A stretch of DNA of 64,000 bases, from NCBI RefSeq assembly GCF_013337285.1, contig NZ_SUPW01000006.1, positions 62,001-126,000 of the forward strand. The letters run 5' to 3'. Shown piece by piece: positions 35,819 through 45,547 of the stretch (the stretch's first letter is position 1; each line of letters begins with the position of its first letter). The position numbers and the translations under genes were made by a program. The notes under the pieces were generated by a model that saw only the letters and a list, made by a program, of their open reading frames with translations, made no database searches and was not told where the DNA came from. The DNA comes from Agrobacterium tumefaciens (GTDB lineage Bacteria > Pseudomonadota > Alphaproteobacteria > Rhizobiales > Rhizobiaceae).

Positions 35819-38800
35819 TTAAAACTGTCCGTTCAATCCGATCCGTCCGCCGATTGACCTGTCGCCATCCCCTTCGAAGTTGAACAGCAAACTGGCATCA
35901 ACCATCCACAGGTCCGGCGTCTGAAGTGCCAGCCCCGCCTTGAGGGCGCCGAAGGCCCCGGAACCATCGAGGCCGGATAAGCCTCCCGTCACACCGATAT
36001 TCGGCCTGAGCATCGAGCCGTTATCGAGAGTGAAGGAGCGCGTGATCTCGGCACCGAGACTGACGCGAAACTGCTCCTCGTTAAAGCCATTGATGATAAC
36101 AGTGTCGCCAGTGCCGTTGCCGACGGTGTAATCCTCGACTTTTTCCGAGAAATAGACTGCCCTGAACTTCGGCTTCAGCATTGTATCACTACCGATATCC
36201 CACTGGCCTTCGATTGCGGTATCGGCCATCCAGCGGCTGGTTCTGAACTCGCCGTCCCAGATTTGCGTATCGATGTCGTTAACAGATCCGCCATAGCGCA
36301 GGCTGGCATTCCAGAACACGCCCTTGCCGATTTCGAAAGAGGCATAGGGGCCAGCGAGCCAGCCGTTGCCGCTCAATTCTGCGTCCTCGTCTGTCGGGTC
36401 GGTCATGTAATCATAGTGGAAAGACAGCCCGAACAAGATCTTCTCTGTCAGAAGGTAGTCCGCGCCGGCATTGAGCATGCCGAAGCTGCCCCACTTGCCG
36501 CCGTTGTCCGAAGTATCGGTGTGAGCCAGAAAGGCGCCATCGATCCATATATTGAATGGTGAGCTATAGCCGCCAGCCTGGCCGTCGGCCTTGTCCCTTG
36601 CCGATTGAATCCGGGCGAGACTGGTGGAGAAGTCTAAGGTCATGCCGTTTTGCGATGGCGTCACGCGGGCAGTAACTGGCCCGGTTGCCTCGCTCATCTG
36701 CCGGCGTTCGAGAAGTCCGGGAACATGTATCGTGGAAGCGATCATGCTCTGGCGGGTGCGGATGAAGCTATGGACGAGCTGGTCGATATCCGATTCCACC
36801 TGCCCGGCGTCATAGGCGATATTATAGACCACTGTGCCGGTATTGGAGATACCCAGTGCGCTGGTAAGCCTGAAACCGACACGAGCTTGACCCGAATAGG
36901 CCGGGTTCGGCGTGAATTGAAGATACCAGCCAACAGGCGTGTTAACCGGTCCGCTCTGGGCCAGCTGGCCCTGGATAATCGTTGCAGTTCCCGCATTTGA
37001 CGGCTCCACGAAGGTCGTTTCGGCCTGCACGAATGGGCCGCCTGTCGCGCCGCGGTTCAGATAAACATCGACAGGCGAGGAGCCGGTATCGATATTGACC
37101 ACCTTGTCAGTGACAGTGACGGTTCGGGGCCGGACGGCCAGCGAATAGCTTGCTGTTCCTGTGGAGCCATTGCCGTCACGCGCCTGAATGCTGAAGGCAT
37201 AATCCTTCTCTTCAGCATCGGCGGCGGTGGGCCCGGTCAGTTCGCCGGTGGAGATATTGAGCACTATTCCCCTGGGCAGAGTTCCGGAGGCGAGACTGTA
37301 GACCAGTGAACCGGTGCCACCGGTGGCTGTGGTAGTCTGGCTATATTCCTCGCCGACCATGGCGTCCGCAAGGGCTCCGCCACCTGGCGTAAACACAAGT
37401 GTGGTTACAGGAGAGACGATACTGACGGCGTAGCTCGCAGAACCTGTAACATTGTTTGCATCGATTACCGTGATGGTGAAGCTGTAGCTTCCGGCGACTG
37501 TCGGCCTTCCGGAAATTTCGCCCGTTGCAGGATCGACGCCCAGACCTGACGGCAAGGATCCGGAGGCGCTGAAGGTGAATGGTGCGGTGCCTCCCCTCAG
37601 AGAAAGTGTCTGACGGTAGTCATTGGCAGTCGTTCCGTCAGGCAATCTTCCGCTTGCCGGTAAGATGACGAATGTTTCGGGCTGATAAGTGAAGCCATTG
37701 GCCAATGTGCCCGAGCCACCCGGAGCGGTAACCACGATATCCACAGCACCTGCCCTGTTTGCTGGCGTTGTCGCGCTGATCGATGTCGCACCATTGATGG
37801 TGAAACCGGTTGCTGGAACGCCACCGATGCTCACTCCGGTTGCTCCAGTCAGGTTGGTGCCGGTAATGGTAACTGCCGTCCCGCCGGCGATTGTGCCGGA
37901 TGCGGGCGAGATACCGCTGAGGACCGGCACGGGCGGGCGGACGGTGATGTTGACCGTTGCCGCCGCCGAGGTGCCATCGGCATTACTCGCGGTATAGGTG
38001 AAGCTGTCGGGGCCGAAAAAGCCTGCTGTCGGTGTATAGGTGATCGACGTGCCGGAAGCGTTCGCTGTACCGTTTGCTGCCTGGGTGCCTATTGCAACCG
38101 AAGTTGCCACACCACCTGTAATGTTCAGCGCAATGGCATTGCCGGTCGAATTGGCAGCAACAGTCTCGGAAACAGCATTGGCGACCGGCGGTGCCGGTGC
38201 CACAAAAGTGTAACTGTTGGTGAGTGTGCCTGTTCCGTCAGGCGTGGTCACCACCACATTCCCGGCACCTGCCGCATGAGCGGGCGTTGTCGCGGTAATC
38301 GAGCTTGCCGACACGACCGTAACGCCGGTTGCGGCTACACCACCGATGCTGACCGCAGTGGCCCCGGTCAGATTGGTGCCCGTAATGGTAACAGCCGTTC
38401 CGCCCGCTGTTGTGCCGGATGCAGGCGAAATCGAGGTAACATTCGGGGCCGAGATAGGGGCCGAGCAAACAATCGTAACCCCGCTCAGGAATGTTCTGGA
38501 ATTGATCTGGATCGATAGCCCGTTGGTGCTCAGGGAGTTGTGGCTGCCAAAATGGGGTCCAGCAGAACCTGTATAGCTCGAATACCGATAAAATACGGTG
38601 CTGCTATTCTGGTTATTCAGCCTGATCTGGGCGGAGTTGATCTCGGGGACGGTTTTTGGGTCGCCGCCATTATCGGTAAATGACACCGTAACCGTTTCCC
38701 CGGTCACAAAATCCGCCGCATTGAATGTTGCCGAATAGGATGTGGTGCCACTATTGCTATTCAGGGTCGTGCAGGCGTTCGACAACGCCAGAGCGGGAGA

Positions 38801-38926
38801 TGCCGCTACTGCAAGGCCCGTCATCGTTAAGGTTGAAAGAAGGATCCTCCGGATTAGTGACGCTTGCAAAAATTTCCTGAGCACTAGTTTTCTTGCAAGA
38901 AATCCCGTGGCCTTGACACCAATCAT
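35819..38926 (-). CDS. Autotransporter with IPT/TIG and Ig-like repeats
   Basis: A 1035-residue outer-membrane protein. Residues 1-48 form a long signal peptide (TGLAVAASPALA). The passenger includes an N-terminal domain (49-160), two IPT/TIG repeats beginning SPASGTTAGGTAVTITG and SPASGTIAGGTAVTITG with a cadherin-like domain between them, two putative-Ig (He_PIG) domains (LPSGLGVDPATGEISG and LPRGIVLNISTGELTG) and a further beta domain. The last 270 residues are an autotransporter barrel ending in Phe (RIGLNGQF). It is probably a surface adhesin or binding protein. ATG 38926 is chosen for the signal peptide; its ribosome site is weak. It is divergent to a histidine kinase gene and upstream of the MACPF gene. 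Confidence 0.85.
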   Translation of the reverse strand: MIGVKATGFLARKLVLRKFLQASLIRRILLSTLTMTGLAVAASPALALSNACTTLNSNSGTTSYSATFNAADFVTGETVTVSFTDNGGDPKTVPEINSAQIRLNNQNSSTVFYRYSSYTGSAGPHFGSHNSLSTNGLSIQINSRTFLSGVTIVCSAPISAPNVTSISPASGTTAGGTAVTITGTNLTGATAVSIGGVAATGVTVVSASSITATTPAHAAGAGNVVVTTPDGTGTLTNSYTFVAPAPPVANAVSETVAANSTGNAIALNITGGVATSVAIGTQAANGTANASGTSITYTPTAGFFGPDSFTYTASNADGTSAAATVNITVRPPVPVLSGISPASGTIAGGTAVTITGTNLTGATGVSIGGVPATGFTINGATSISATTPANRAGAVDIVVTAPGGSGTLANGFTYQPETFVILPASGRLPDGTTANDYRQTLSLRGGTAPFTFSASGSLPSGLGVDPATGEISGRPTVAGSYSFTITVIDANNVTGSASYAVSIVSPVTTLVFTPGGGALADAMVGEEYSQTTTATGGTGSLVYSLASGTLPRGIVLNISTGELTGPTAADAEEKDYAFSIQARDGNGSTGTASYSLAVRPRTVTVTDKVVNIDTGSSPVDVYLNRGATGGPFVQAETTFVEPSNAGTATIIQGQLAQSGPVNTPVGWYLQFTPNPAYSGQARVGFRLTSALGISNTGTVVYNIAYDAGQVESDIDQLVHSFIRTRQSMIASTIHVPGLLERRQMSEATGPVTARVTPSQNGMTLDFSTSLARIQSARDKADGQAGGYSSPFNIWIDGAFLAHTDTSDNGGKWGSFGMLNAGADYLLTEKILFGLSFHYDYMTDPTDEDAELSGNGWLAGPYASFEIGKGVFWNASLRYGGSVNDIDTQIWDGEFRTSRWMADTAIEGQWDIGSDTMLKPKFRAVYFSEKVEDYTVGNGTGDTVIINGFNEEQFRVSLGAEITRSFTLDNGSMLRPNIGVTGGLSGLDGSGAFGALKAGLALQTPDLWMVDASLLFNFEGDGDRSIGGRIGLNGQF

Positions 38927-39269
38927 TTCAAAGTTTTCCGTCGTGCATGCGTTTCCGAAGGTATGCCTTTTGCAGCAATGAACATGTTTAGTTTGCTTCG
39001 CCCTGCCCGGACAGAACGCAATTGGAACGGTTTGAAACGGTTTGGAACGGAAAGCGTGTCTGCGTGGCCACAATCGCCCTAAATATCGACAGGTCGTAAG
39101 ACCGGTTCGACGGGTCGCCGGTTCCTGCTATCGGGAATCAGGCTTCATGCTTGACAACATTACCTTCGGGAGCCAGTGGGAACGGGTGGTGTGCGCGCGA
39201 CGGGGGACAAGAACCGGCTCGTTCAGACTGTTGCGGCCATTCTGGCCATTGACCTTCCGGGTGTGGCAT
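38927..39269. other. Divergent promoter region, autotransporter/histidine kinase
   Basis: About 343 nt between the divergent starts at 38926 and 39270. It contains the 10-bp-phased direct repeats at 39022-39050, listed separately. A longer kinase frame is open across part of it (from 39042), but its translation does not look like protein before the signal sequence at 39270; ATG 39147 is a possible alternative start. Confidence 0.6.
39022..39050. promoter_or_regulatory. Three 10-bp-phased direct repeats, probable response-regulator site
   Basis: TTGGAACGG, TTGAAACGG and TTGGAACGG lie at 39022-39030, 39032-39040 and 39042-39050, one helical turn apart. OmpR/PhoB-family regulators typically bind such tandem repeats. 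The site is 96 nt upstream of the autotransporter ATG and about 220 nt upstream of the kinase ATG. The cognate response regulator is probably the one at 41502-42254. Confidence 0.6.
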
Positions 39270-41330
39270 ATGTCGATATTGAAGCTTTTTCTGGCCATGC
39301 TGATCGCGTTGTTCCTTGGTGCCACAGCCACAAACGCTGGCGACGGCGCTTCGGAAATTCGCATTCGGGAAGTGCCGGGTGTATTTTCCGGCTCCCTGTC
39401 TCTTGATGGCTTTATCGATGTCGCACTTGTCGAGAATGCAGAGGCGACACTGGATGATCTGCTCGCGCAGCACTCGTTATTCGCGCCGATTGCCGGGCAT
39501 GATATCAATCTCGGTTTCGTCCGGACCTCCGCCTGGATGAGATTTGCGCTGGCCTTGTCGCCGCAGGCGGAACATCCGCAGAATCTCCTCCTGTCGCTCA
39601 CGCCGAATTTTACGGATGAGCTGGAGGCATATGTTGGCGTGCAAAAAGCCGGAATGAGTGCTGCGGATTTTGATGTCTACGAGATGGGTGATCATTCGCC
39701 GCGCTCACGCGCCAATGTAAACACATCGGCGAACATACTTCCCCTTGAGTTGCAGCCGGGCCAGACGACGATCATATATCTGCGCGCCCGGAATCATGAC
39801 GCAAGTCTCAACGTTTCAGCGGAAATACTGTCTCCCGCTCATTACGAATATGGGTCGATCATCCAGAATATCGTTCGTGGCATGTGGTTCGGGGGCATGG
39901 GCATATTGCTCGTCATCCAGTTCTTCTTCTTTTATTTTGATCGAAAAAGATTTTACATCATTCTCGCCATGGATATTCTGGCTGTCAGCTCGACATATTT
40001 TGGAAGCCTCGGCCTGGCCAGGCTGCTGTTCTTCAATGAAGGCGGACTCGGCAATGACTATCTCACCAGCACCTCATCGTGGTTTGGCCTGATCGCCGGT
40101 GCTCTCTCGATTGCCGCAATTCTTGATCTGCGCCCCCGCTATCCGCTTATCGATCTCTATTTCCGGTTTGCCGCACTGGTTGGCGTGGTGGGCATATTCT
40201 GTGTGCTGTATGGGGTGAACCGCTATTTCGTGCTGGTGGCCGGGCCCGTCATTCTTATACTTACCACAATGGCCATGATCGTTGCATTTCTGGATTTTAT
40301 CCGCTCCCGCGATGCTCAACATGGCCTCAACCTTGCGGCATTCGGCCTGCTGTGGGCCGGGTTGATGGCAACCAATGGCCAGCGCTACGGCGTTCTCCCC
40401 TTGCCGGTATGGGTCGCCGGTTCCTATGCGGCAACGAGCATCATCCATTTTACCCTGCTGACAGGTTCGCTTGCCGTGCGGCTTCGTAATGCCGAGGCGG
40501 CGGCAAGGGAAGCCGATCGCCGTGCAGTTCTTGCGGCAAATGCCGCCGAGCAGCATGCCAATGATCTGGTGCTGAAACGGACGCGCGAACTTGAGGAAGC
40601 GAAAGGCGTTGCGGAACACGCATTGCATGCCGAGTTAAAGGCACAGGAGCAGCAGGTCCGGTTCATGGAAGTTATTTCGCACCAGTATAGGACCCCTCTT
40701 GGCGTCATCCGCACGAACCTTGAAAGCGTGAGGCTCACGCTTCCGAAGAACGATGACGCCAATCGCGCCAGACTGGATCGGGCGCGTGTCGGCATTTCAC
40801 GTCTGGTCGAGGTGCTTGAAGTCAACCTGACACGCAGCAAGCTTCAGGGACCAGCCTATCAACCAGCATTTTCAGAAACTAGCGTTGCCGATCTGATCGG
40901 TATCATCATTCCGGGTGCACATGATCTTTTCCACGGTGCCACTATCAACGTTACGGTGACGAGCGAGGCTGAACGTGCGCGAATTCGTGCTGATCGCGAA
41001 ATGCTCAGGCTAGCAGTCATCAATCTTCTCGAAAATGCCTTCAAGTTTTCTGCCCCCGCAGGATCATCAATGGTTTGGCTGGACGTATTTTGCGAGGGGG
41101 ATGAGGTGCACCTGCGGATCCGTGACAAAGGCATCGGGATCGCAGGACAGCAACCCGAAGATCTCGTCAGGAACTCCGTTCGCGGAGCCAATTCGGCGCA
41201 TATCGAGGGGACCGGTATGGGATTGTCTCTGGTCAAGCGGGCTACGGATGCGCACGGAGGGCGCTTCGTGCTCGCAGGCAGGGCCGGGGGTGGAACCGAG
41301 GCAACGATCGCCCTGCCGGTTCCGGGGTGA
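39270..41330 (+). CDS. 7TMR-DISM sensor histidine kinase
   Basis: A 686-residue membrane kinase. A signal peptide (residues 1-23) precedes a periplasmic 7TMR-DISMED2-type beta domain (about 30-185), a block of seven helices (about 195-405), a coiled coil (410-455), a HisKA domain with the phospho-acceptor in FMEVISHQYRTPLGVIR, and a HATPase_c domain (N-box LAVINLLENAFKF, G1 RDKGIGIAG, G2 GTGMGLSLVK). DISM domains are thought to bind carbohydrate-like ligands. The response regulator follows 171 nt downstream. Divergent placement against the autotransporter-MACPF-nuclease unit suggests this kinase controls those genes. Confidence 0.88.
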   Translation: MSILKLFLAMLIALFLGATATNAGDGASEIRIREVPGVFSGSLSLDGFIDVALVENAEATLDDLLAQHSLFAPIAGHDINLGFVRTSAWMRFALALSPQAEHPQNLLLSLTPNFTDELEAYVGVQKAGMSAADFDVYEMGDHSPRSRANVNTSANILPLELQPGQTTIIYLRARNHDASLNVSAEILSPAHYEYGSIIQNIVRGMWFGGMGILLVIQFFFFYFDRKRFYIILAMDILAVSSTYFGSLGLARLLFFNEGGLGNDYLTSTSSWFGLIAGALSIAAILDLRPRYPLIDLYFRFAALVGVVGIFCVLYGVNRYFVLVAGPVILILTTMAMIVAFLDFIRSRDAQHGLNLAAFGLLWAGLMATNGQRYGVLPLPVWVAGSYAATSIIHFTLLTGSLAVRLRNAEAAAREADRRAVLAANAAEQHANDLVLKRTRELEEAKGVAEHALHAELKAQEQQVRFMEVISHQYRTPLGVIRTNLESVRLTLPKNDDANRARLDRARVGISRLVEVLEVNLTRSKLQGPAYQPAFSETSVADLIGIIIPGAHDLFHGATINVTVTSEAERARIRADREMLRLAVINLLENAFKFSAPAGSSMVWLDVFCEGDEVHLRIRDKGIGIAGQQPEDLVRNSVRGANSAHIEGTGMGLSLVKRATDAHGGRFVLAGRAGGGTEATIALPVPG

Positions 41331-41501
41331 ACCTGCGGAGCGGACGATTAGTCACCGGGACATAGTGCTCATGGCCCGGATTTTCCGTTTGCAGAATCCT
41401 GCCCGTGATTTTCATGTGTTTGCGACCGGGAGGAGGAACGGGTAAGATAGTCATGCAGTTTGCTTCAGGGCTGCATTGCATGGCATCCAGACGTAAGGCC
41501 G

Positions 41502-42254
41502 ATGATCAGAGAACCAACGCCACGCCCTTATCCAAGACAATCGGGCGGAAATCAACCTATTCGCGTAATCCTTGTTGAAGATGATTTCGACTTGCGGCAA
41601 GGGCTGACAGATTTTCTTCGTCTCAACGCGCTCGCGGTGACGGCAGTTGCGAATGGTGCGGAGTTTGATCGGGCATTTGCCACCGAAAACTTCGATATTG
41701 CCATCCTCGACCTCAATCTTCCGGATGTAAGCGGCTTCGAGATCGCACGCTATATAACGGAAAACACAAATCTGGGCATTATCATCCTCACGGCCAGGAC
41801 ATTGAGGGATGACAAGCTCCGGGGCTATGCCGAAGGCGCGAATTTATACCTGACCAAGCCCGTTGATGGTGATGAACTCGTCCTGGCCATCAAAAATCTC
41901 GCAGATCGCATCGTGCAGACAGGCGAAACCTCGAAGCCACCGGTTGAGCCGGCCACAGGCTGGCGTTTTGATAGCGCAGCCCGGCGCCTCGTGTCCCCGC
42001 AAGGGATAGCGATCAGGCTATCCGGGCGGGAGGCGAAGCTGGTTTCAAGACTGGCTGAAGAGGGCGGTCGTATCGTATCTCGCGCAGAGCTTGTGCGCGC
42101 CATGGGCTACGGGGAAATGACCCCGGAGACCAGGAGCCTCGATGCGGTTTTACGGCGCCTGCGCGTGAAGGCGCGTGAGGCCGGACTGGAACTTCCGGTA
42201 CATGTGATCCATGCCGCAGGCTTCCAGTTCTCCGGCGAGATCATTATGCGTTGA
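41502..42254 (+). CDS. OmpR-family response regulator
   Basis: A 250-residue response regulator: receiver domain at about residues 20-135 (VILVEDDFDLRQGL, phospho-acceptor Asp in IAILDLNLPDVSG, conserved Thr in ILTART and Lys in LTKPVDGDE), then a Trans_reg_C winged helix (RLSGREAKLVSRLAEEGGRIVSRAELV to VHVIHAAGFQF). ATG 41502 is preferred; TTG 41460 would add 14 residues. It follows the DISM kinase gene and is presumably its partner, acting on the direct repeats at 39022-39050. Confidence 0.9.
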   Translation: MIREPTPRPYPRQSGGNQPIRVILVEDDFDLRQGLTDFLRLNALAVTAVANGAEFDRAFATENFDIAILDLNLPDVSGFEIARYITENTNLGIIILTARTLRDDKLRGYAEGANLYLTKPVDGDELVLAIKNLADRIVQTGETSKPPVEPATGWRFDSAARRLVSPQGIAIRLSGREAKLVSRLAEEGGRIVSRAELVRAMGYGEMTPETRSLDAVLRRLRVKAREAGLELPVHVIHAAGFQFSGEIIMR

Positions 42255-43039
42255 GGTCTGTGGGTCGTCTATTCCTTGAGTGACAATGGTCGGCTTGCAG
42301 TATGGAGCGCTGGAAGTGGCCTACATGCCGCCTCCGGCACACCAGGTACCAGTTAGTATCCAGATGCCATGCCACCTGTCGTTTGGCAGTTAACCGTGAG
42401 AATGCGGCCGTTCGCTCAGGCTCGGCGTCGACGCTACTACGCAACTGTACGAAATAGGCCGCTTTTACCGCCGTTCGTGAGCGATTTTAGCAAAGAATGG
42501 CGCGGTTTCGATGATCGCAAGTAAAGATGAAAGCAGGCCCCCGCAACCAATTCCTACTCCATAATATCCCCCAATAGCCCAAACTACGATCCAGTACGCT
42601 AAAACGCTACGATCATCGGTGCTAAATCCTCGGCAAAAAACAAAAATTTAAAAAGCGACAGGTGCAAAGCCGGGGGGCGGTCGGAGGCGCTGACGCCGCC
42701 GCTTGCCCGATGGATAAGCGAATATGGTCGCTGGTAAGCGGCAATCTTCCGAGATGCAGAAAGTGCCAATGCCGAATTATATAACGCGCAGCTTGTCGAT
42801 GCCGCCGCATATGCCCGTGCGAGAGGAGACGGCTAAGCGACGAGTGTCGTTCGGTGCTAGCTCAAGGCAGAGTAAATCTGCGAAGCCGCGCATCCTACAC
42901 GAATTTGCACTTTCGACCGGTGTCGATACCGACGGTTCTGCGTAACTTCCACGTAATTTTCGCTGGCCATACGTCTCCGCCTTGGTGCGTCTCAACGGTC
43001 GACGGGCGATCGTAGCGGCGATGGATCGAAAGGACAGAC
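42255..43039. other. Long gene-free stretch
   Basis: About 785 nt without a convincing gene. On the minus strand, a frame around 42610-42460 reads like a membrane segment (YWIVVWAIGGYYG and LLSSLLAIIETAPFFAKI) but has no ATG, GTG or TTG start, so it may be a decayed gene. The plus-strand frame 42724-42945 lacks a ribosome site and family features. No repeat or terminator was identified. Confidence 0.45.
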
Positions 43040-43324
43040 ATGAAAAAGATCATTTCAGGCGTATTCGTTTGTTTGACGCTGACGGCGTGCAGCCAGACGG
43101 AAAAGGGTGCCGGCATTGGTGCGGCCAGTGGCGCGATCATCGGCGGGCTGGCAAGCGGCACGTGGGAAGGTGCTGCAGTGGGAGCCGCCGCGGGTGGCGC
43201 AGGAGGGGCTGTCATTGGGAACATTAGTGAACGAAACGACAGGAACCGCCGCGATCGCTGGGAACATCGGGACCGGCGCAGCTACGATTGCAGATATCGG
43301 GATAACTACGGTCGCTGCCGATAA
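43040..43324 (+). CDS. Glycine-zipper lipoprotein
   Basis: A 94-residue lipoprotein. The lipobox LTLTAC sets Cys17 as the lipidated residue. Residues 23-62 form a glycine zipper (GAGIGAASGAIIGGLASG and AAGGAGGAVIG), typical of small outer-membrane or periplasmic-lipid-inserted proteins, followed by a very basic, aromatic tail (RDRWEHRDRRSYDCRYRD). It precedes a two-component system by 197 nt on the same strand, and a role in envelope stress is plausible but unproven. AAGGACAGAC precedes the ATG. Confidence 0.85.
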   Translation: MKKIISGVFVCLTLTACSQTEKGAGIGAASGAIIGGLASGTWEGAAVGAAAGGAGGAVIGNISERNDRNRRDRWEHRDRRSYDCRYRDNYGRCR

Positions 43325-43521
43325 AAAACTGGCCTTGGGCGACGGGGGCTAAAGGCCAAATGGATACCGGGCAGATTTCGGTTCCCCGTTGCCGAACATC
43401 TGGACCGCCGATCAACTTGGCGGCCAGTCGGTCATGACAGTCGAGTTTATCTGAACCACACATATAATTTGCTGTTAGAATTCCTGAGACAGCTGTCCGG
43501 GAATTGCACGATCAGGCCACT

Positions 43522-44196
43522 ATGAAACTTCTGCTTATCGAAGATGATCCGGAAATGACGGATGCCTTGAGGACGGCCCTCTCGCAGCATGGCATCGTGC
43601 TTGACGCTGTTGGAGATCTGGCAACGGCGCGGGAAGCAATCGCCATGGCGGATTACGATATTGTCCTTATCGACCGGCAACTGCCGGATGGCGATGGCAG
43701 TACCTTTCTCGCCGATTTGCGCCGCGCGGGTTCAAATACGCGATCGATCATCATCTCCGCTCTGAGGTCGACCGACGAGCGAATTTCCGGCCTCAATGAC
43801 GGCGCCGATGACTATTTGCCGAAGCCGTTCGAAATTCCCGAGCTGATTGCCAGAATGAGCGCTGTGCTGAGGCGGGTGCCGACAAACGGCCCATTCGTCC
43901 TGTCGGCAGGAAACGTCACCTATGATCGTGTTTCATGCGATGTGCATGTCAACGGCGTCCGGCTTGCGCTTACCCGCAGGGAACTGCTCATCATCGAAAC
44001 TCTTCTGAGAAACCGTGGGCGTACCGTGTTGCGCTCGTCACTTGAGGGTCAGGTCTATTCCTTTGACGATGAGATCCAGTCGAACTCACTGGAATCCAAT
44101 ATGTCTCGCCTGCGCCGAAAGCTTGGCGAAGCGGAGGCCGACATTGTTATCAAAAACATTCGTGGCATAGGCTACTACCTTCATGAGCAGAAATAG
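43522..44196 (+). CDS. OmpR-family response regulator
   Basis: A 224-residue response regulator with receiver (MKLLLIEDDPEMTDALRTAL, phospho-acceptor Asp in IVLIDRQLPDGDG, Lys in YLPKPFEIPE) and winged-helix output domain (LTRRELLIIETLLRNRGRTV to IKNIRGIGYYL). ATG 43522 begins the receiver; a TTG at 43504 is less likely. The kinase gene overlaps its 3' end. MacA/MacB genes follow the pair and may be its targets. Confidence 0.9.
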   Translation: MKLLLIEDDPEMTDALRTALSQHGIVLDAVGDLATAREAIAMADYDIVLIDRQLPDGDGSTFLADLRRAGSNTRSIIISALRSTDERISGLNDGADDYLPKPFEIPELIARMSAVLRRVPTNGPFVLSAGNVTYDRVSCDVHVNGVRLALTRRELLIIETLLRNRGRTVLRSSLEGQVYSFDDEIQSNSLESNMSRLRRKLGEAEADIVIKNIRGIGYYLHEQK

Positions 44197-45547
44197 GATG
44201 ACCAGCACATCCCTTCGCTGGCGCTTCACTTTTGGTTTTATTGTCCTGCAGCTCTGCGCGGTCATCGCCTCGCTCAGCCTGGTTTTCTATCTCCTTTCTG
44301 GCCTCAAGCCCGATGTGGCGATCACGTCCATCTGGCTGTCTCAGGAAATCGCAGACTCGGTTCGTCTCGAGCCGAATGGCCGACCCCATCTGGTTCCGAC
44401 GGCCGAGCTTAAAGAGATTATGGAGGAAGCGCCTGACCTGTGGTTCGTGGCAGACCTTGGAAAAGATATTGTCCTTGCACACGGCGCGCCTCCCGGGAAA
44501 ATTGCCGACAACATGCCATTCCTGCGGGCGTTCAGGAGTGTCGAGCTCCATGGTGATCTGAATGATCCGTTGAGTGTCGCCCGCATGGAGCGTTTCGACA
44601 CAGAGGCCGGTGAGGCAACGATTTTTGCTGGCGGTGTTTCGATGTCCCAATATGGTGTGACCGTGCTGTTGGGGAACCTTGCCATCGGCGTGCCGGCGCT
44701 GATCCTCGTCGCCATGTCCCTCATTGGCGTCCCGTTTGTCACACGCCTGGCTTTGCGATCCTTCAGCGATCTGACCACGCGTCTTGACAGGATCGATCTC
44801 GACACACGTGGCGCCCTGGTGGAAGAGCGCGGCCTGCCCAATGAGGTGCTTCGCCTGGTGCGCGACATCAACAGGGCGCTGCGTCGTCTCGATAGTGGCT
44901 TCGAGGCGACGGAGCGCTTCTTCGTCAACGCGGCCCATGAACTTCGAACGCCGATCGCTGTCCTGCAGGTGAGGATAGATACGCTTTCACCAGGTGCGGA
45001 CAAGACACACCTGCAGACGGCCATCAAGCGACTTACAGCGATCGCGAACCAGCTTCTCGACACCGAAAAGTACCGGCAGAAGCCCCAGCAGAATGCACCT
45101 GTCGATCTCAACAGCGTCGTGTCGAAGGTGGTCGCCGACCTTGCTCCCCTGGCGATCGCCGAAGGCTACGAGATTTCGTTCGATAGCGATGCGGAAAACC
45201 TGTTCGTTCCCGGGGATGCCGAAGCTCTGGAGCGTGCATTCGTCAATCTGGTTCGTAATGCAGTTCAGTACGGAGGCGGACGAGGACAGATATCTGTCAG
45301 TATTGAGGCTGACGGCAGCGTGACTGTCGCCGATCAGGGCTGCGGAATTGCCGGCGATAAGCAATCGCGCATATTTGAACCGTTCTACCGGGTCAGCCCT
45401 CACGGCTCAGGTGCGGGCCTGGGGCTCAGCATGGTCAACGAGATCGTTACCCGTCACGGCGGCTACGTTGAGCTTTCGTCCGCTCCAGGCAAGGGCAGCA
45501 CATTCGCCGTGCGCTGGCGCGAGAAGCGCGTTTTCCAGCAGCGGTAG
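44183..45547 (+). CDS. Sensor histidine kinase
   Basis: A 454-residue two-span kinase: helices at about residues 14-38 and 163-187 flank a periplasmic sensor region, followed by HAMP, HisKA (FFVNAAHELRTPIAVLQVR) and HATPase_c (VNLVRNAVQYGG, VADQGCGIAG, GAGLGLSMVNEI). The first ATG at 44183 overlaps the response regulator; ATG 44198, just after its stop and behind AGAAATAGG, is a valid alternative. Signal unknown; the downstream MacAB genes suggest cationic peptides, macrolides or another envelope stress. Confidence 0.9.
   Translation: MSRNRMTSTSLRWRFTFGFIVLQLCAVIASLSLVFYLLSGLKPDVAITSIWLSQEIADSVRLEPNGRPHLVPTAELKEIMEEAPDLWFVADLGKDIVLAHGAPPGKIADNMPFLRAFRSVELHGDLNDPLSVARMERFDTEAGEATIFAGGVSMSQYGVTVLLGNLAIGVPALILVAMSLIGVPFVTRLALRSFSDLTTRLDRIDLDTRGALVEERGLPNEVLRLVRDINRALRRLDSGFEATERFFVNAAHELRTPIAVLQVRIDTLSPGADKTHLQTAIKRLTAIANQLLDTEKYRQKPQQNAPVDLNSVVSKVVADLAPLAIAEGYEISFDSDAENLFVPGDAEALERAFVNLVRNAVQYGGGRGQISVSIEADGSVTVADQGCGIAGDKQSRIFEPFYRVSPHGSGAGLGLSMVNEIVTRHGGYVELSSAPGKGSTFAVRWREKRVFQQR

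Noticed and set aside
42460..42650. Minus-strand frame with hydrophobic translation
   Set aside because: There is no ATG, GTG or TTG start after the upstream stop codon and no ribosome site, so it is not called as a gene.
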